64,000 bases of DNA from an uncultured Eubacteriales bacterium (GCA_900315015.1 OMXJ01000015.1:1-64000), one strand, 5' to 3'. Shown: positions 1 through 8,825, counted from the stretch's first letter. Made by a program: numbers and translations. Notes: generated by a model from the sequence alone, not told the origin.

Positions 1-1325
1 TCTCCTGCGATAAATTCGCAGTTATCCAAATTATTCAGTTTCGCATTTTCTTTTGCAGCTTCTACCGCTTCTTCTATTATTTCTACTCCGACCGCTTTCT
101 TTGCGACCTGAGATACAATCTGGGTTATAGTTCCTGTTCCTGAATATAGGTCATAGACAGCCTTTCCGCTGACATCGCCTGCATATTCCTGCACTTTCCT
201 ATATAGTACTGCTGCCCCTTCTGTGTTTGTTTGGAAGAAAGAAAATGGAGATACTTTAAATTTTAGACCTAATAGTTCATTTTCTATATAATCTCTCCCA
301 TAAAGTACGTCCAATCTATCACATTTTACTGCATCTGCAAATGAGTCATTTATTGTATGTACTATTGAAACAACCTTCCTTTCAAGAGATAATTTCAATA
401 TCCTTTCTACCATTTCATCCAGATACTTTTTCTCAGCCTCTTTTCCCTCCGGGGTCAGAATCTCATTTACTATTCTTCTCTTCTTTTTATCCTTTTCTTC
501 TGGATTTTCTATTATTTTTACTACTCTTGTAGAATACTCTGATTTTGTTACTAAATTCACCATTATTTCTCCGCCATTTGCATTTCCTGTGCGGAGTACA
601 AGGTGACGAAGATATCCCTCATGAGTCCTTTTATTTTCGTGTGGGAGCTTATATTCTCTTGATAGTTCTATTATTGTTCTAACAATTTTCATGCAGTCTT
701 CATTTACTATCTTACATTCCTTCATGTCTATTATGTCATGAAAACTGCGTTTTTTATGCATTCCAAGTGTAAGCTCTCCTCCCTTTGTTTCATCGCCAAA
801 GGTAAATTCCATTTTATTTCTATAATCAAATTCATCTGGTGATGGGATTATCCCTTCATACACTGCAGTATGTGTATCTTCGGCGATCATTTCTTCGCCT
901 TTTTCTACTGCAGCCACATTTTTTTCATTTGAATTTTCTTCACATGATGCTGTTTTTTCTTCTGGCGCTTCTTCACCTACAAGCCACTTTGAGAAAAGCT
1001 TCTTGATTGCCTTTTCTTTTTTCTTTAGCTGTTCCTCATATTTATATTCCTGTATCGTGCAGCCTCCGCATATTCCTACATTTTCACATAGAGTTTTATG
1101 TGGACGTAGTGCTGGATTTTCTGCTTCTAGCTTATTTAGATACTTTTCTCTATATTCATTTAATGATAATTCATTTGCACCGCCTTCTAGATCTGGATCG
1201 TTGTACTGTGCCTTATCATCCTCCCAGCCGCATTCTAGACAGACATTGTATGAGCCTGGTGTCGGCTCTGGCATTGTGTACTTTCCGCAGCATACGCATT
1301 TATATTTTCTTGCTTTCTTACCCAT
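1..1325 (-). CDS. RNA (uracil-C5-) methyltransferase of the RlmD/RumA class with N-terminal CPCC domain, cut by window edge
   Basis: Partial gene running off the left edge; about 441 residues are visible. Residues 9-63 match the cysteine-rich CPCC family (CVCC at 10-13, PEPTPGSY, CLECGWEDD at 29-37, GGANELSLNE). A RumA-type iron-sulfur motif follows, with Cys80, Cys86 and Cys89 and a later ECKIVNE cysteine. The SAM-binding part (YDLYSGTGTITQ) lies near the edge; the catalytic cysteine and DPPR-type motif are beyond it. No TRAM domain is seen. I infer SAM-dependent 5-methylation of a uridine in rRNA or tRNA. ATG 1325 is preferred over the in-frame ATG at 1337 because GGAG sits 7 bases before it. 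A second RlmD-like gene lies at 8789-10378, so the two probably have different targets. The CPCC fusion is odd. Confidence 0.85.
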   Translation of the reverse strand, partial: MGKKARKYKCVCCGKYTMPEPTPGSYNVCLECGWEDDKAQYNDPDLEGGANELSLNEYREKYLNKLEAENPALRPHKTLCENVGICGGCTIQEYKYEEQLKKKEKAIKKLFSKWLVGEEAPEEKTASCEENSNEKNVAAVEKGEEMIAEDTHTAVYEGIIPSPDEFDYRNKMEFTFGDETKGGELTLGMHKKRSFHDIIDMKECKIVNEDCMKIVRTIIELSREYKLPHENKRTHEGYLRHLVLRTGNANGGEIMVNLVTKSEYSTRVVKIIENPEEKDKKKRRIVNEILTPEGKEAEKKYLDEMVERILKLSLERKVVSIVHTINDSFADAVKCDRLDVLYGRDYIENELLGLKFKVSPFSFFQTNTEGAAVLYRKVQEYAGDVSGKAVYDLYSGTGTITQIVSQVAKKAVGVEIIEEAVEAAKENAKLNNLDNCEFIAG

Positions 1326-1489
1326 TTCATTCTCCATTTTCTTATTTTTGATTTTAAATCATCGTTTCTTTTTCCAAAACCTTAACAATAAAAGCTTTTT
1401 TCCTTCTATGATATTTCATCATAAAACACGCCTATTTGTCAAGGTCTTTTAGTGTTTTTTATAAGGCAACATCTAAGCGTTTTAAACGA

Positions 1490-1524
1490 AAGAAGGGACC
1501 TGGATTACTACCAGATCCCTTCTT
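1490..1524 (-). terminator. hairpin after the PqqD-like gene
   Basis: A 14-bp stem with one mismatch (arms 1490-1503 and 1511-1524, 7-base loop). On the minus strand it is followed by TTCGTTTAAAA, a weak U-rich tail. It lies about 70 bases past the PqqD-like stop and probably ends the HD-GYP/PqqD transcript. Confidence 0.55.
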
Positions 1525-1596
1525 TGTCTGAGCATTGGTTCCATGCTCACTCCACGTGTCTTATATACCAGCTTGCCATCTTTAGCAAGGATATTT

Positions 1597-1917
1597 TCAC
1601 ACGTCTACCTTTTCCTCTATTGCATTTATTGATTTTAGCTTTGTCAATATTTCTTTGACATCTGCTTCTATTACTCCTCTTGATGCATCATATTTATCAC
1701 ACATTTTATCTATTATTTCATTTTCACTAGTTTCTTCCTTTAGGCAGTCTACAATGAAGGCTGCAGTTTTATTGCTGCGTAGCATTCCATTGGATTTCTC
1801 ATTTCCTACTGCTACTAAAAACTGTGTGTCATCTACATACTGGGTTATAAAATCGTCTTTTAATTTCATTTTTAAGTATTGGATGGCGCCCCATCCTTTC
1901 CCCTTTTTATTTTTCAA
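1597..1917 (-). CDS. PqqD-like small protein
   Basis: A 106-residue protein with the PqqD-family pattern: an LKLKD-F start, a central NGMLRSNKTAAFIVDCL segment, then EIIDKMCDKYD and a C-terminal winged-helix-like LTKLKSINAIEE. In peptide-modification clusters PqqD-like domains bind the precursor peptide for a radical SAM enzyme, but no precursor or radical SAM gene is visible here. The start is TTG (1917) with AAAGG very close before it; ATG 1869 has no clear ribosome site but would begin right at the conserved domain. It follows the HD-GYP regulator by 31 bases and is probably co-transcribed. The role is unknown. Confidence 0.65.
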   Translation of the reverse strand: MKNKKGKGWGAIQYLKMKLKDDFITQYVDDTQFLVAVGNEKSNGMLRSNKTAAFIVDCLKEETSENEIIDKMCDKYDASRGVIEADVKEILTKLKSINAIEEKVDV

Positions 1918-1948
1918 TTTCCTTTTCTAATATCAACCCTTTTCCATT

Positions 1949-3007
1949 TTAAATGGCTTCTTCCATTATATCCGTCTCTGGCTTGTCACTTACACCATTC
2001 ATCTTATAATCAACATCCTCGTCTATCATTTCTACCATTATTTTTGCAAATTCTGGATCAAACTGAGTTCCAATACCCTCTACTATTCTTTTTCTCACTT
2101 CTGCCTGTGGAAGTATTCCACGGTAGCTTCTGTTAGAGGTCATGGCGTCATATGCATCCACCACTGCTATTATTCTTGCTTCTTCCGGTATTTCAAGCCC
2201 CTTCAAATGGTCTGGATATCCCTTTCCATCATATCTTTCGTGGTGATGCCTTGCTCCAAGACTTATTCTTGGCAGCTCTGTCATATTTTTTAATATTCCA
2301 TCACCGATTACGGTATGAGCTTTAATCGTGTTAAATTCTTCATCCGTAAGTCTTCCTTCTTTGTTTAATATTTCATCTGGTATTCCTATCTTACCTACAT
2401 CATGTAATAGCCCCATGCGATATATTCTTTCCTGATAATTGTCAGACTTTCCAGCTCTTTTTGCTATTTCTCTTGAGTATTTTGCTACTCTTAAGGAATG
2501 TCCATTTGTATAGCTGTCCTTTGCATCGATTACGTATGCAAGCGTCTTCATTATCTGACTTGTCATTCGCTCCATCTGGCCTTTTCTTTCTGCTATCTGA
2601 ATCTCGACCTGATTTACTAAATCATTATTTAATCTATTATAAGCTATTATCCTATTTACTCTTTGCAGCATTACTGCTGGTACAAAAGGCTTTGATATAA
2701 AATCAGAGGCTCCTTCTGATAATGCATGTACCTCTGTCTGCGGTTCATCTGATGAGGTCAAAAATACTACAGGTATCTTATCCCCATACTTTTCCTTCAC
2801 CCTTGAGAACACTTCAAAACCATCCATTTCCGGCATTCTTATGTCGAGTAATATTAAATCCGGAATGTTTTTTTCTAATATTTCGAGCCCTTCTGCTCCT
2901 GATTGTGCTGTTTCTACTTCACACGTCTTTTCTAGTGTCTTTTTCGCCATCATGAGATTTATTCTCTCATCGTCTATGACCAGCACCTTGTCCTTCATAC
3001 CTTCCAT
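1949..3007 (-). CDS. response regulator with HD-GYP output domain
   Basis: A 352-residue cytoplasmic protein. Residues 1-125 are a receiver domain (VLVIDDE, phospho-acceptor in LLDIRMPEMDGF, conserved Lys in ISKPF). A coiled linker leads to an HD-GYP domain with LLHDVGKIG and HHHERYDGKGYP, motifs of cyclic-di-GMP phosphodiesterases. The inferred role is phosphorylation-controlled cyclic-di-GMP breakdown; no histidine kinase is adjacent. ATG 3007 is chosen because AAAGGAG lies 7 bases upstream; the open frame continues to 3127 but those 40 codons look like leader sequence. A PqqD-like gene follows by 31 bases. Confidence 0.88.
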   Translation of the reverse strand: MEGMKDKVLVIDDERINLMMAKKTLEKTCEVETAQSGAEGLEILEKNIPDLILLDIRMPEMDGFEVFSRVKEKYGDKIPVVFLTSSDEPQTEVHALSEGASDFISKPFVPAVMLQRVNRIIAYNRLNNDLVNQVEIQIAERKGQMERMTSQIMKTLAYVIDAKDSYTNGHSLRVAKYSREIAKRAGKSDNYQERIYRMGLLHDVGKIGIPDEILNKEGRLTDEEFNTIKAHTVIGDGILKNMTELPRISLGARHHHERYDGKGYPDHLKGLEIPEEARIIAVVDAYDAMTSNRSYRGILPQAEVRKRIVEGIGTQFDPEFAKIMVEMIDEDVDYKMNGVSDKPETDIMEEAI

Positions 3008-3160
3008 TTTAATCTCCTTTGTTCCTTCTAAGGAAAATACACTTTCCCGTAAATGCTCTTGCAATTTTCCCCTTGCAAAAGTTCCTTTACATAATATTTT
3101 ACGACCTCCCCTTTTCTCCGTCAACATTCAAAATTGAAACGTTTCCAGCAAAATTGGCAC

Positions 3161-3189
3161 TTGTTTTTAAAATTCCTATATGTTATAAT
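3161..3189 (+). promoter_or_regulatory. promoter for the corA-lipoprotein transcript
   Basis: TTGTTT (3161-3166), 17-base spacer, TATAAT (3184-3189). The predicted start near 3196 leaves a leader of about 180 nucleotides before corA. Confidence 0.7.
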
Positions 3190-3264
3190 AGGACGATGTA
3201 TGCCAGTTTATATTCTAATTTTTGTTTTAAGCTGTTCACACCAGCTGTTCTACATTAAGAACTA

Positions 3265-3303
3265 CAGCAATAAACACGTAAATAGTCCACGTTTTATTTG
3301 CTG
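3265..3303 (+). promoter_or_regulatory. imperfect inverted repeat in the corA leader
   Basis: The arms at 3265-3279 and 3289-3303 can pair with a small bulge inside the long 5' leader. No uridine tract follows. It does not resemble the M-box magnesium riboswitch. It could be a protein site or an RNA element. Confidence 0.3.
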
Positions 3304-3377
3304 AACACCTTAAAGGCTTCAATTATTTAATAACGTATACTGGCTGCGTAAAAAAGCGTAAAGGCAGGTGAATGCCA

Positions 3378-4301
3378 ATGTATTACATGATTTCAGATAT
3401 GCTCAGAGAGAGCACGCTTAATAAGTGCCTTAAGGGGGATTCCCCTTATGTTGGTGTTATTTCAACACAGGACTGGATTGAAACTAGAGATAAATTCGAT
3501 TTAGGTATCGACCTTGATCTCGACCTTATTAATATGCATACTACTAAGGCCGAAGTCAATTTCGATTCTCTTACTGGTACATTTTCCATTCCAGATCGTT
3601 CCGATATCGAAGGTGAGCCTCATCAGTTCGCCTTTGTACTTGATGAAAAACGTATTATTTTCATCGACAATAGTGAGTACACTAATCATATTGTCAGAAA
3701 CATCATGCATCACAAGAAATGGAAGGCTCCAAGTCTTGAGCGTTTCATTTATGATTTCCTTGAAGAAATCATAGGTGGTGACGTTTCTCTTCTTGACAGA
3801 TATGAGACAGAGCTTACCAATATTGAGAAAAAAATCCTCGAGGATACCGAACATGATGATCTCGAGATGACAAGACTCAATGATATACGAGGTGATCTCC
3901 TCGATCTTCGTACCCATTACGAGCAGCTTCTTGACTTAGGTCAGGAATTTAATGAAAACGAGAATAATTTCTTTAAAAAAGAAAATCTTCGTTATTTTGA
4001 TATGTTCACTAATAGAATAATGCGTCTTCAGGACATCGTTGCATCTACTCGTGAATATACTGTTCAGGTACGAGATCTTTATCAGACTCAGATTTCTGCT
4101 AAGCAGAACAGAATCATGACTGTTCTTACAGTCGTTACTACCATTTTCAGTCCTCTTACTCTCATAGTTGGCTGGTATGGAATGAATTTCAAGTATATGC
4201 CTGAGTTTGATTACGAGTATTCATATCCTATAGTTATCATTGTTTGTATTGTAATAGTCGTCGGATTACTGATTTTTTTCAAGAAAAAGAAATTTTTGTA
4301 A
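3378..4301 (+). CDS. corA: CorA-family divalent cation transporter
   Basis: About 307 residues. A long cytoplasmic N-terminal domain with charged helices (residues 130-245) precedes two C-terminal membrane segments. The first ends in the family signature GWYGMNF and the second is followed by a short KKKK tail. CorA pentamers carry Mg2+ (or Co2+/Ni2+) across the membrane; the substrate is not readable from sequence. ATG 3378 is better spaced from AGGTG than ATG 3372. The lipoprotein gene starts 13 bases after the stop, so the two share a transcript ending at 5062. Confidence 0.9.
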   Translation: MYYMISDMLRESTLNKCLKGDSPYVGVISTQDWIETRDKFDLGIDLDLDLINMHTTKAEVNFDSLTGTFSIPDRSDIEGEPHQFAFVLDEKRIIFIDNSEYTNHIVRNIMHHKKWKAPSLERFIYDFLEEIIGGDVSLLDRYETELTNIEKKILEDTEHDDLEMTRLNDIRGDLLDLRTHYEQLLDLGQEFNENENNFFKKENLRYFDMFTNRIMRLQDIVASTREYTVQVRDLYQTQISAKQNRIMTVLTVVTTIFSPLTLIVGWYGMNFKYMPEFDYEYSYPIVIIVCIVIVVGLLIFFKKKKFL

Positions 4302-4314
4302 TTTTTAGGGGAAT

Positions 4315-5013
4315 ATGATGAAAAATAAATTTAGGGCAATTCTTGCATTACTCCTTGCAGTTTTTGTTTCCACCTTTACAGGCTGTGTTTTTACTCCTAC
4401 AGAGGTAAGCAATACTACTACTACGGCTAGCTTTGCTGTCATTACAGATAGTCCTACTACTGTAAGTGAAAGCTCTACTTCGGCTGATAGTTCAAAAACC
4501 GTTGTTTCTTCAGATGTCAGTTCAGATTCGACTACTGTAGCTACTACTGAAAAGACTACAGAAGCTACTACTGAAAAGACTACTAAAGCTACCACTGAAA
4601 AGACTACCGTAGCTACTACTGAAAAAACTACTAAAGCTACCACTGAAAAGACTACTAAAGCTACCACTGAAAAGACTACTAAAGCTACCACCACTGTTGA
4701 AACTACAACTACTAAGAGAGATGTTTTCTCTAGTGGTACTCAGTTCAGAAATAAGGATAGATTTGAAGAGCATTATCAAAAGCATGTCATTAATCAGGCT
4801 GAGTTCGGTGATATTACTAAGGAAGAATATTTAGCTCTAGCTCAGGAGCTTGTTGATACTCCTGGCAGTCAGGTTCTTACAAAGAACAACGATGATGGTG
4901 ATACTCTTTTCTATGATCCTGACACCAACAGTTTTGCTGTTGTAAGCGGCGATGGTTATTTAAGAACCTTCTTTAAACCTTCTGCCGGTCAAAAGTATTT
5001 TGATAAACAATAA
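4315..5013 (+). CDS. lipoprotein with Thr-rich stalk and polymorphic-toxin-like C-terminal domain
   Basis: A 232-residue secreted protein. A lipoprotein signal peptide ends in a lipobox (FTGC, Cys about residue 23). A Thr/Ser-rich stalk follows, including six 8-residue ATTEKTTx repeats. The last 95 residues form a compact domain with HYQKHV, AEFGDIT, YDPDTNSFAVV and DGYLRTFFKP. That order (KH..EFG, TN-F-V, DG-RTFFKP) resembles, from memory, C-terminal nuclease-like domains of polymorphic toxins (BECR/colicin-D-like). This likeness is my inference. It directly follows corA and no immunity-type gene is evident next to it. It may instead be a domesticated cell-surface protein. Confidence 0.75.
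   Translation: MMKNKFRAILALLLAVFVSTFTGCVFTPTEVSNTTTTASFAVITDSPTTVSESSTSADSSKTVVSSDVSSDSTTVATTEKTTEATTEKTTKATTEKTTVATTEKTTKATTEKTTKATTEKTTKATTTVETTTTKRDVFSSGTQFRNKDRFEEHYQKHVINQAEFGDITKEEYLALAQELVDTPGSQVLTKNNDDGDTLFYDPDTNSFAVVSGDGYLRTFFKPSAGQKYFDKQ
4540..4683 (+). repeat. six 24-bp tandem repeats coding ATTEKTTx
   Basis: Six contiguous 24-base units (4540, 4564, 4588, 4612, 4636, 4660) encode the Thr-rich stalk. Units differ mainly in the last codon (Glu, Lys, Val). Copy number is likely to vary by slippage. Confidence 0.95.
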
Positions 5014-5024
5014 TTTAAAATTTT

Positions 5025-5062
5025 AAAAGCTGTCACGCTATATTCATAGTGTGACAGCTTTT
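5025..5062 (+). terminator. intrinsic terminator after the lipoprotein
   Basis: A 16-bp stem (5025-5040 / 5047-5062) with a 6-base loop, rich in GC in the middle (GCTGTCAC) and ending in TTTTT. Strong plus-strand terminator. Confidence 0.9.
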
Positions 5063-5153
5063 TCTTATTATTTGTAAGTATTACTGCTTTTTTTTTCGCC
5101 TTTATCCGCAGTTTTTGCTACTTTTGCTTATTCTCACCTTGATTCGGTTATTG

Positions 5154-6005
5154 CTAGTTCTTTATGCTTAAATTTCCTCTATAGAATTCATGCACTATTC
5201 CAAAGGCTTCTCGGAGCATGTAATGTGGAAGCATTACTTTATAAGTTTCTGCTGCGAAGCTTTCCGCATTTTTTATTCCTTTATTTTTTGCTATGCGTGT
5301 CGCCCTGAATTCATGAAAATTATTAGTTATTATGGCTGTTTCAGCAGTTCTTATATCTTCTAGCTCTTCTTCACTTCCCTGATTTTTTAGTGCCATATAT
5401 TCATCTACCTTTTCCATTGAATATATTATATTCTCTTCTGTATCGGTAGATTTATCTTCCATTATAATTCTCTCTGCAGCTACTCCGCATTCTATCAGAT
5501 AATCATACATGGCTTTTGCTTCGCTTATATCCTCTCCTGGACCTTTTCCTCCGGATACTATAATCATAGCCTTTGGATGATTTTTAGAGAACTCAACTGC
5601 AGTATCTAGTCTGCTCTTTAAAGGCTTTGTTATGTAGGTTCCCCTGACCTTGCATCCTAATACTATTGCATATTTATAATCAGCGCTATCATTTCTTTTA
5701 TTTCCTGATAACACCAAGCATTCTAAAAACAAAAGTATCGCAATTCCTACACCAAATACAACCCAAAATGCTATATTTAGCGGCCTTGGTATGCTTATCC
5801 ATCCCTTCCACTTTGCAAATCCTATTACAAACAATACGAAGGAACCTGCTGACATTACTGCCCATAGCCATACAAGCAGGTTTCTATAGCCTATTAGCCC
5901 TACAACCTCTATAAAATATAATCCAAATACTGCTGCTAGTATGAGCCATATTAAAAACAATAGGTTCCCTCCCGTCTTCTTTTCAACATTTTTTCCATTT
6001 CTCAT
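5154..6005 (-). CDS. YdcF/SanA-like DUF218 membrane protein
   Basis: About 283 residues. Three N-terminal hydrophobic segments (roughly residues 12-105) are followed by a DUF218 domain: AIVLGCKV, SRLDTAVEF, MIIVSGGKGPGE, DTEENI and ITNNFHEFRA. Related proteins (SanA, ElyC, YdcF) act in envelope biogenesis, but the reaction is unclear. An in-frame GTG lies at 6017; ATG 6005 is favoured because GGTGGG lies 7 bases before it. It follows the MATE gene on the same strand across a tandem repeat. Confidence 0.8.
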   Translation of the reverse strand: MRNGKNVEKKTGGNLLFLIWLILAAVFGLYFIEVVGLIGYRNLLVWLWAVMSAGSFVLFVIGFAKWKGWISIPRPLNIAFWVVFGVGIAILLFLECLVLSGNKRNDSADYKYAIVLGCKVRGTYITKPLKSRLDTAVEFSKNHPKAMIIVSGGKGPGEDISEAKAMYDYLIECGVAAERIIMEDKSTDTEENIIYSMEKVDEYMALKNQGSEEELEDIRTAETAIITNNFHEFRATRIAKNKGIKNAESFAAETYKVMLPHYMLREAFGIVHEFYRGNLSIKN

Positions 6006-6038
6006 CCATTTTCCCACCTTTTCTTTTGCTCTTTATTT

Positions 6039-6146
6039 CTATGCTTTTTTTCTGCGGGATTCCCTTTTGACCCTTTTATGCTTTTTTCTCTGCAGGATTT
6101 CCTTTTAACCCTTTTATGCTTTTTGCTCTGCGGGATTCGCTTTTAA
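6039..6146 (-). repeat. three 38-39-bp tandem copies of the MATE gene 3' end
   Basis: The segment coding the last residues (NPAEQKA) plus stop is copied twice more downstream; all copies keep GCATAA or GCATAG, so the stop codon itself is duplicated. The copies have diverged by several bases, so the duplication is not recent. Confidence 0.85.
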
Positions 6147-7538
6147 CTTTTCTTCTTCGTTAAACTCCCTAAATACCGATGTTACAAGCGGTATTGATAA
6201 GAGGAAGGCACATATATCTGCAAACATCTGAGTCATCTCTACTCCGCGAAGTCCGAATTTATTTGTTAATATTATTATTAACGGAATAAAGAACAGTCCC
6301 GATCTTGCTGAGGACATTATAGTTGCTCTGACTCCCTTTCCTATTGACTGCATCATCATATTTGACATTATTATTACTCCGCCTAGTACAAATACCGATG
6401 CCTGATATCGGAGTGCTTCTGCGCCTATTTTAACTACCAGATCATCATTTCTGAAGACTCTTACTATATTTGGTGCAAATATTACCGCTAACACTGATAC
6501 TACTGCTAAAAATATTGTTGCTATTTTTACACAAAAGAAGTATCCTTCGCGCACTCTTGAATATTTTTTTGCTCCATAGCTAAAGGAACATACTGGCTGA
6601 TAGCCCTGTCCGAAGCCTATGAGTGCTGAATTTGCGAACATCGCTGTTCTTGTAACTATCGACATGGCTGCTAGAGCTGCATCTGCCATTTCCGGCGATT
6701 CTAACATTCCATACTTTTTTGCCATGTTATTCATTATTATGGTCGCTGCTGCAGCCAGCCCCTGTCTGAATAATGATGGGGCTCCGCCATTGGTTATTTC
6801 CTTTAGGTAATAAAAATTCAGTCTTATGTTACTATATCTGATTTTAAGATTTCCTCCAACTTTCGTTCCCATTAAAAGTACTATAAAGCTCACGGTCTGA
6901 CTCATTACAGTGGCTATCGCAGCACCCTTTACTCCTAGACCGAAGCCAAATATAAATAGCGGATCTAAGCCTACATTTATTATTCCTCCGCTAAGAAGTC
7001 CTACCATGGCATATGTTGCACTGCCCTGAAATCTCAACTGATTATTCACTACAAACTGAGCTGTCATTATCGGAGCACCTATCAGGATTATCCTCATATA
7101 GGTCTTAGTTTCTTCTAGGATATTTTCCGTAGCTCCTAGTGCGATTGCTATAGGTTCACTGAAAAAAAAGCCTGAAACCGTTATAATAAGGCCGAGTATG
7201 ATTGCTATCGTAAAACCTGTCGCTGCCATTTCATTGGCTTCTTTATCCTTTTTTGCTCCAAGGCTTCTTGCTATATAATTTCCTGATCCATGTCCACAAA
7301 AGAAACCTACTGCTTGTATTATGGCCATTACTGCAAATACAACGCCGACTGCTGCCGTAGCCTGCGTACTGATTTTTCCTACAAAGTACGTATCTGCCGC
7401 ATTATAAAGCGTTGTTACAAGCATACTTATTATTGTAGGTACTGAAAGCTTTAGTATTAATTTCTTTACGGGAGTTTTGGTCATATAATCTAGTTTATTA
7501 TCATACTCTCCGTATTTTTTTCCATTACTGCCTGACAT
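6114..7538 (-). CDS. MATE-family efflux transporter
   Basis: A 474-residue integral membrane protein with about 12 hydrophobic segments in two similar halves. It opens with KLDYMTKTPVKKLILKLSVP and has TLYNAADTYFVG, both typical of MATE exporters of Clostridia. MATE proteins export drugs or metabolites using Na+ or H+ gradients; the substrate is unknown. The ribosome site is weak (AGAAG). The C-terminal tail is part of a tandem repeat that runs past the stop. Confidence 0.9.
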   Translation of the reverse strand: MSGSNGKKYGEYDNKLDYMTKTPVKKLILKLSVPTIISMLVTTLYNAADTYFVGKISTQATAAVGVVFAVMAIIQAVGFFCGHGSGNYIARSLGAKKDKEANEMAATGFTIAIILGLIITVSGFFFSEPIAIALGATENILEETKTYMRIILIGAPIMTAQFVVNNQLRFQGSATYAMVGLLSGGIINVGLDPLFIFGFGLGVKGAAIATVMSQTVSFIVLLMGTKVGGNLKIRYSNIRLNFYYLKEITNGGAPSLFRQGLAAAATIIMNNMAKKYGMLESPEMADAALAAMSIVTRTAMFANSALIGFGQGYQPVCSFSYGAKKYSRVREGYFFCVKIATIFLAVVSVLAVIFAPNIVRVFRNDDLVVKIGAEALRYQASVFVLGGVIIMSNMMMQSIGKGVRATIMSSARSGLFFIPLIIILTNKFGLRGVEMTQMFADICAFLLSIPLVTSVFREFNEEEKLKANPAEQKA

Positions 7539-7565
7539 CTTTTTTCTTCTTTCATCTTTAATAAA

Positions 7566-7593
7566 AGACCATCCATGTAAAAGTGGATGGTCT
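7566..7593 (-). terminator. terminator after the Gfo/Idh/MocA gene
   Basis: A perfect 10-bp stem (7566-7575 / 7584-7593) with an 8-base loop, followed on the minus strand by TTTTATT. It ends the dehydrogenase transcript just before the MATE start. Confidence 0.85.
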
Positions 7594-7603
7594 GAAAAAT
7601 CTT

Positions 7604-8605
7604 TTAATTCTTCTTATTTTCTTCAAATGGGTACTTAACTTCTAGCTGTTTTCTAATGTCATCCATCATTTCCATCATGTAAATTGTTGCTTCATGCGGC
7701 ATAGATACACATTCAAGTTTTCCTTCCTTGATGGCTTCTGCTGTCTCAATGAGCTCATATTCGTATCCAGTTATCTGGGTAGGACATTTTGCTTCACGAA
7801 GGAGTTTATTTTCATTGTCATATACCTTTATACTTTCTGGATTATTTACATTTTCGATTTCGATATAACCATCTTCACAATGGAATACAGCTCTTCTATC
7901 TGACACTGAAGTTACGCTTGCTCCAAGTATGGCCATTGGTCCGTGTCCACCGAACTGGAGTGTAATGCAGTCATCGATGTCTACACCAAGCTTGCTCTTT
8001 ATTCCCTGTGCTACTACCCACTTTGGTCTTCCAAGTATCATTACTGCAAGATTTAATGGATAAACTCCAAGGTCTAATAATGCTCCGCCTGCAAGCTCTG
8101 GCTTTGCTATTCTTTCTACATTTTCAATAGCGTAGCCTAGTGTTGCTGTAAGTAATCTAGGAGATCCTACGATTCCTGATTCAACGGTATCGCGGATTAT
8201 GGTCCTCATTGGCTGATAGCGTGTCCAGATGGCTTCTGTGATGAGAAGCTGCTTTTCTTCTGCAAACTTTATGAGATCCTTTGCCTGCTCTGCATTTGAT
8301 GTAAAGGCCTTTTCTACTATTACATGCTTTCCTGCCTTTAATGCTGCCATGGCATTCTCATAATGCTCTGAATGCGGTGTTGCTACATATACTAAATCTA
8401 TGTCGTCACTTTCAAACATTTCCTGATATGAGCCAAATGCCTTTGGAACCTTATATTTTTCCGCAAATGCCTTTGCCTTATCGAGGCTTCTTGACGCTAT
8501 CCCGCCAAGTACTACTGTGTCATCGATTGCTTCGTTCATCTTATTAACTGTATCTGCTATAACACCTGCAATTTTTCCTGCGCCCACAATACCTATTTTG
8601 ACCAT
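7604..8605 (-). CDS. Gfo/Idh/MocA-family oxidoreductase
   Basis: A 333-residue cytoplasmic NAD(P)-dependent dehydrogenase-like protein. The Rossmann motif GIVGAGKIAG is at the N-terminus and YVATPHSEHYENA follows near residue 75. The usual EKP motif appears as EKA (VIVEKAFTSNAEQA), keeping the Lys. The C-terminal domain contains GGALLDLGVYPLNLA. The substrate is probably a sugar or polyol derivative but cannot be told. A strong AAAGGAGG site precedes ATG 8605. It appears monocistronic. Confidence 0.88.
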   Translation of the reverse strand: MVKIGIVGAGKIAGVIADTVNKMNEAIDDTVVLGGIASRSLDKAKAFAEKYKVPKAFGSYQEMFESDDIDLVYVATPHSEHYENAMAALKAGKHVIVEKAFTSNAEQAKDLIKFAEEKQLLITEAIWTRYQPMRTIIRDTVESGIVGSPRLLTATLGYAIENVERIAKPELAGGALLDLGVYPLNLAVMILGRPKWVVAQGIKSKLGVDIDDCITLQFGGHGPMAILGASVTSVSDRRAVFHCEDGYIEIENVNNPESIKVYDNENKLLREAKCPTQITGYEYELIETAEAIKEGKLECVSMPHEATIYMMEMMDDIRKQLEVKYPFEENKKN

Positions 8606-8726
8606 AATAGTCCTCCTTTTATATGTTCATTTCACACATCACGTCTCTTCAAAACTTAAAAAATATTATACCATATTTCAGTCTTTTTTCCAACTAGATA
8701 TTTTGAATTTCTAATTACCCTTTAAC

Positions 8727-8825
8727 AGCTTACTTCTGCCTTGCTACCATCTGCTGCCTGGTTACCATCTGCTGCCTGGTTGCAGGTATTAACTTTCGCT
8801 TCCTGAAGGCTTACTGCTGCCTGCT
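8727..8825 (-). repeat. 18-bp repeat cluster at the rlmD 3' end
   Basis: Two exact adjacent 18-base copies (8746-8763, 8764-8781) are flanked by degenerate relatives at 8727-8745 and, inside the coding tail, 8808-8825. The repeat family thus starts in coding sequence and continues past the stop. Confidence 0.7.

Noticed and set aside
3190-3377. M-box magnesium riboswitch before corA
   Set aside because: The conserved M-box motifs are not found in the leader.
4305-4694. Minus-strand frame rich in VVALVVFS repeats
   Set aside because: Antisense shadow of the Thr-rich repeats of the lipoprotein gene.
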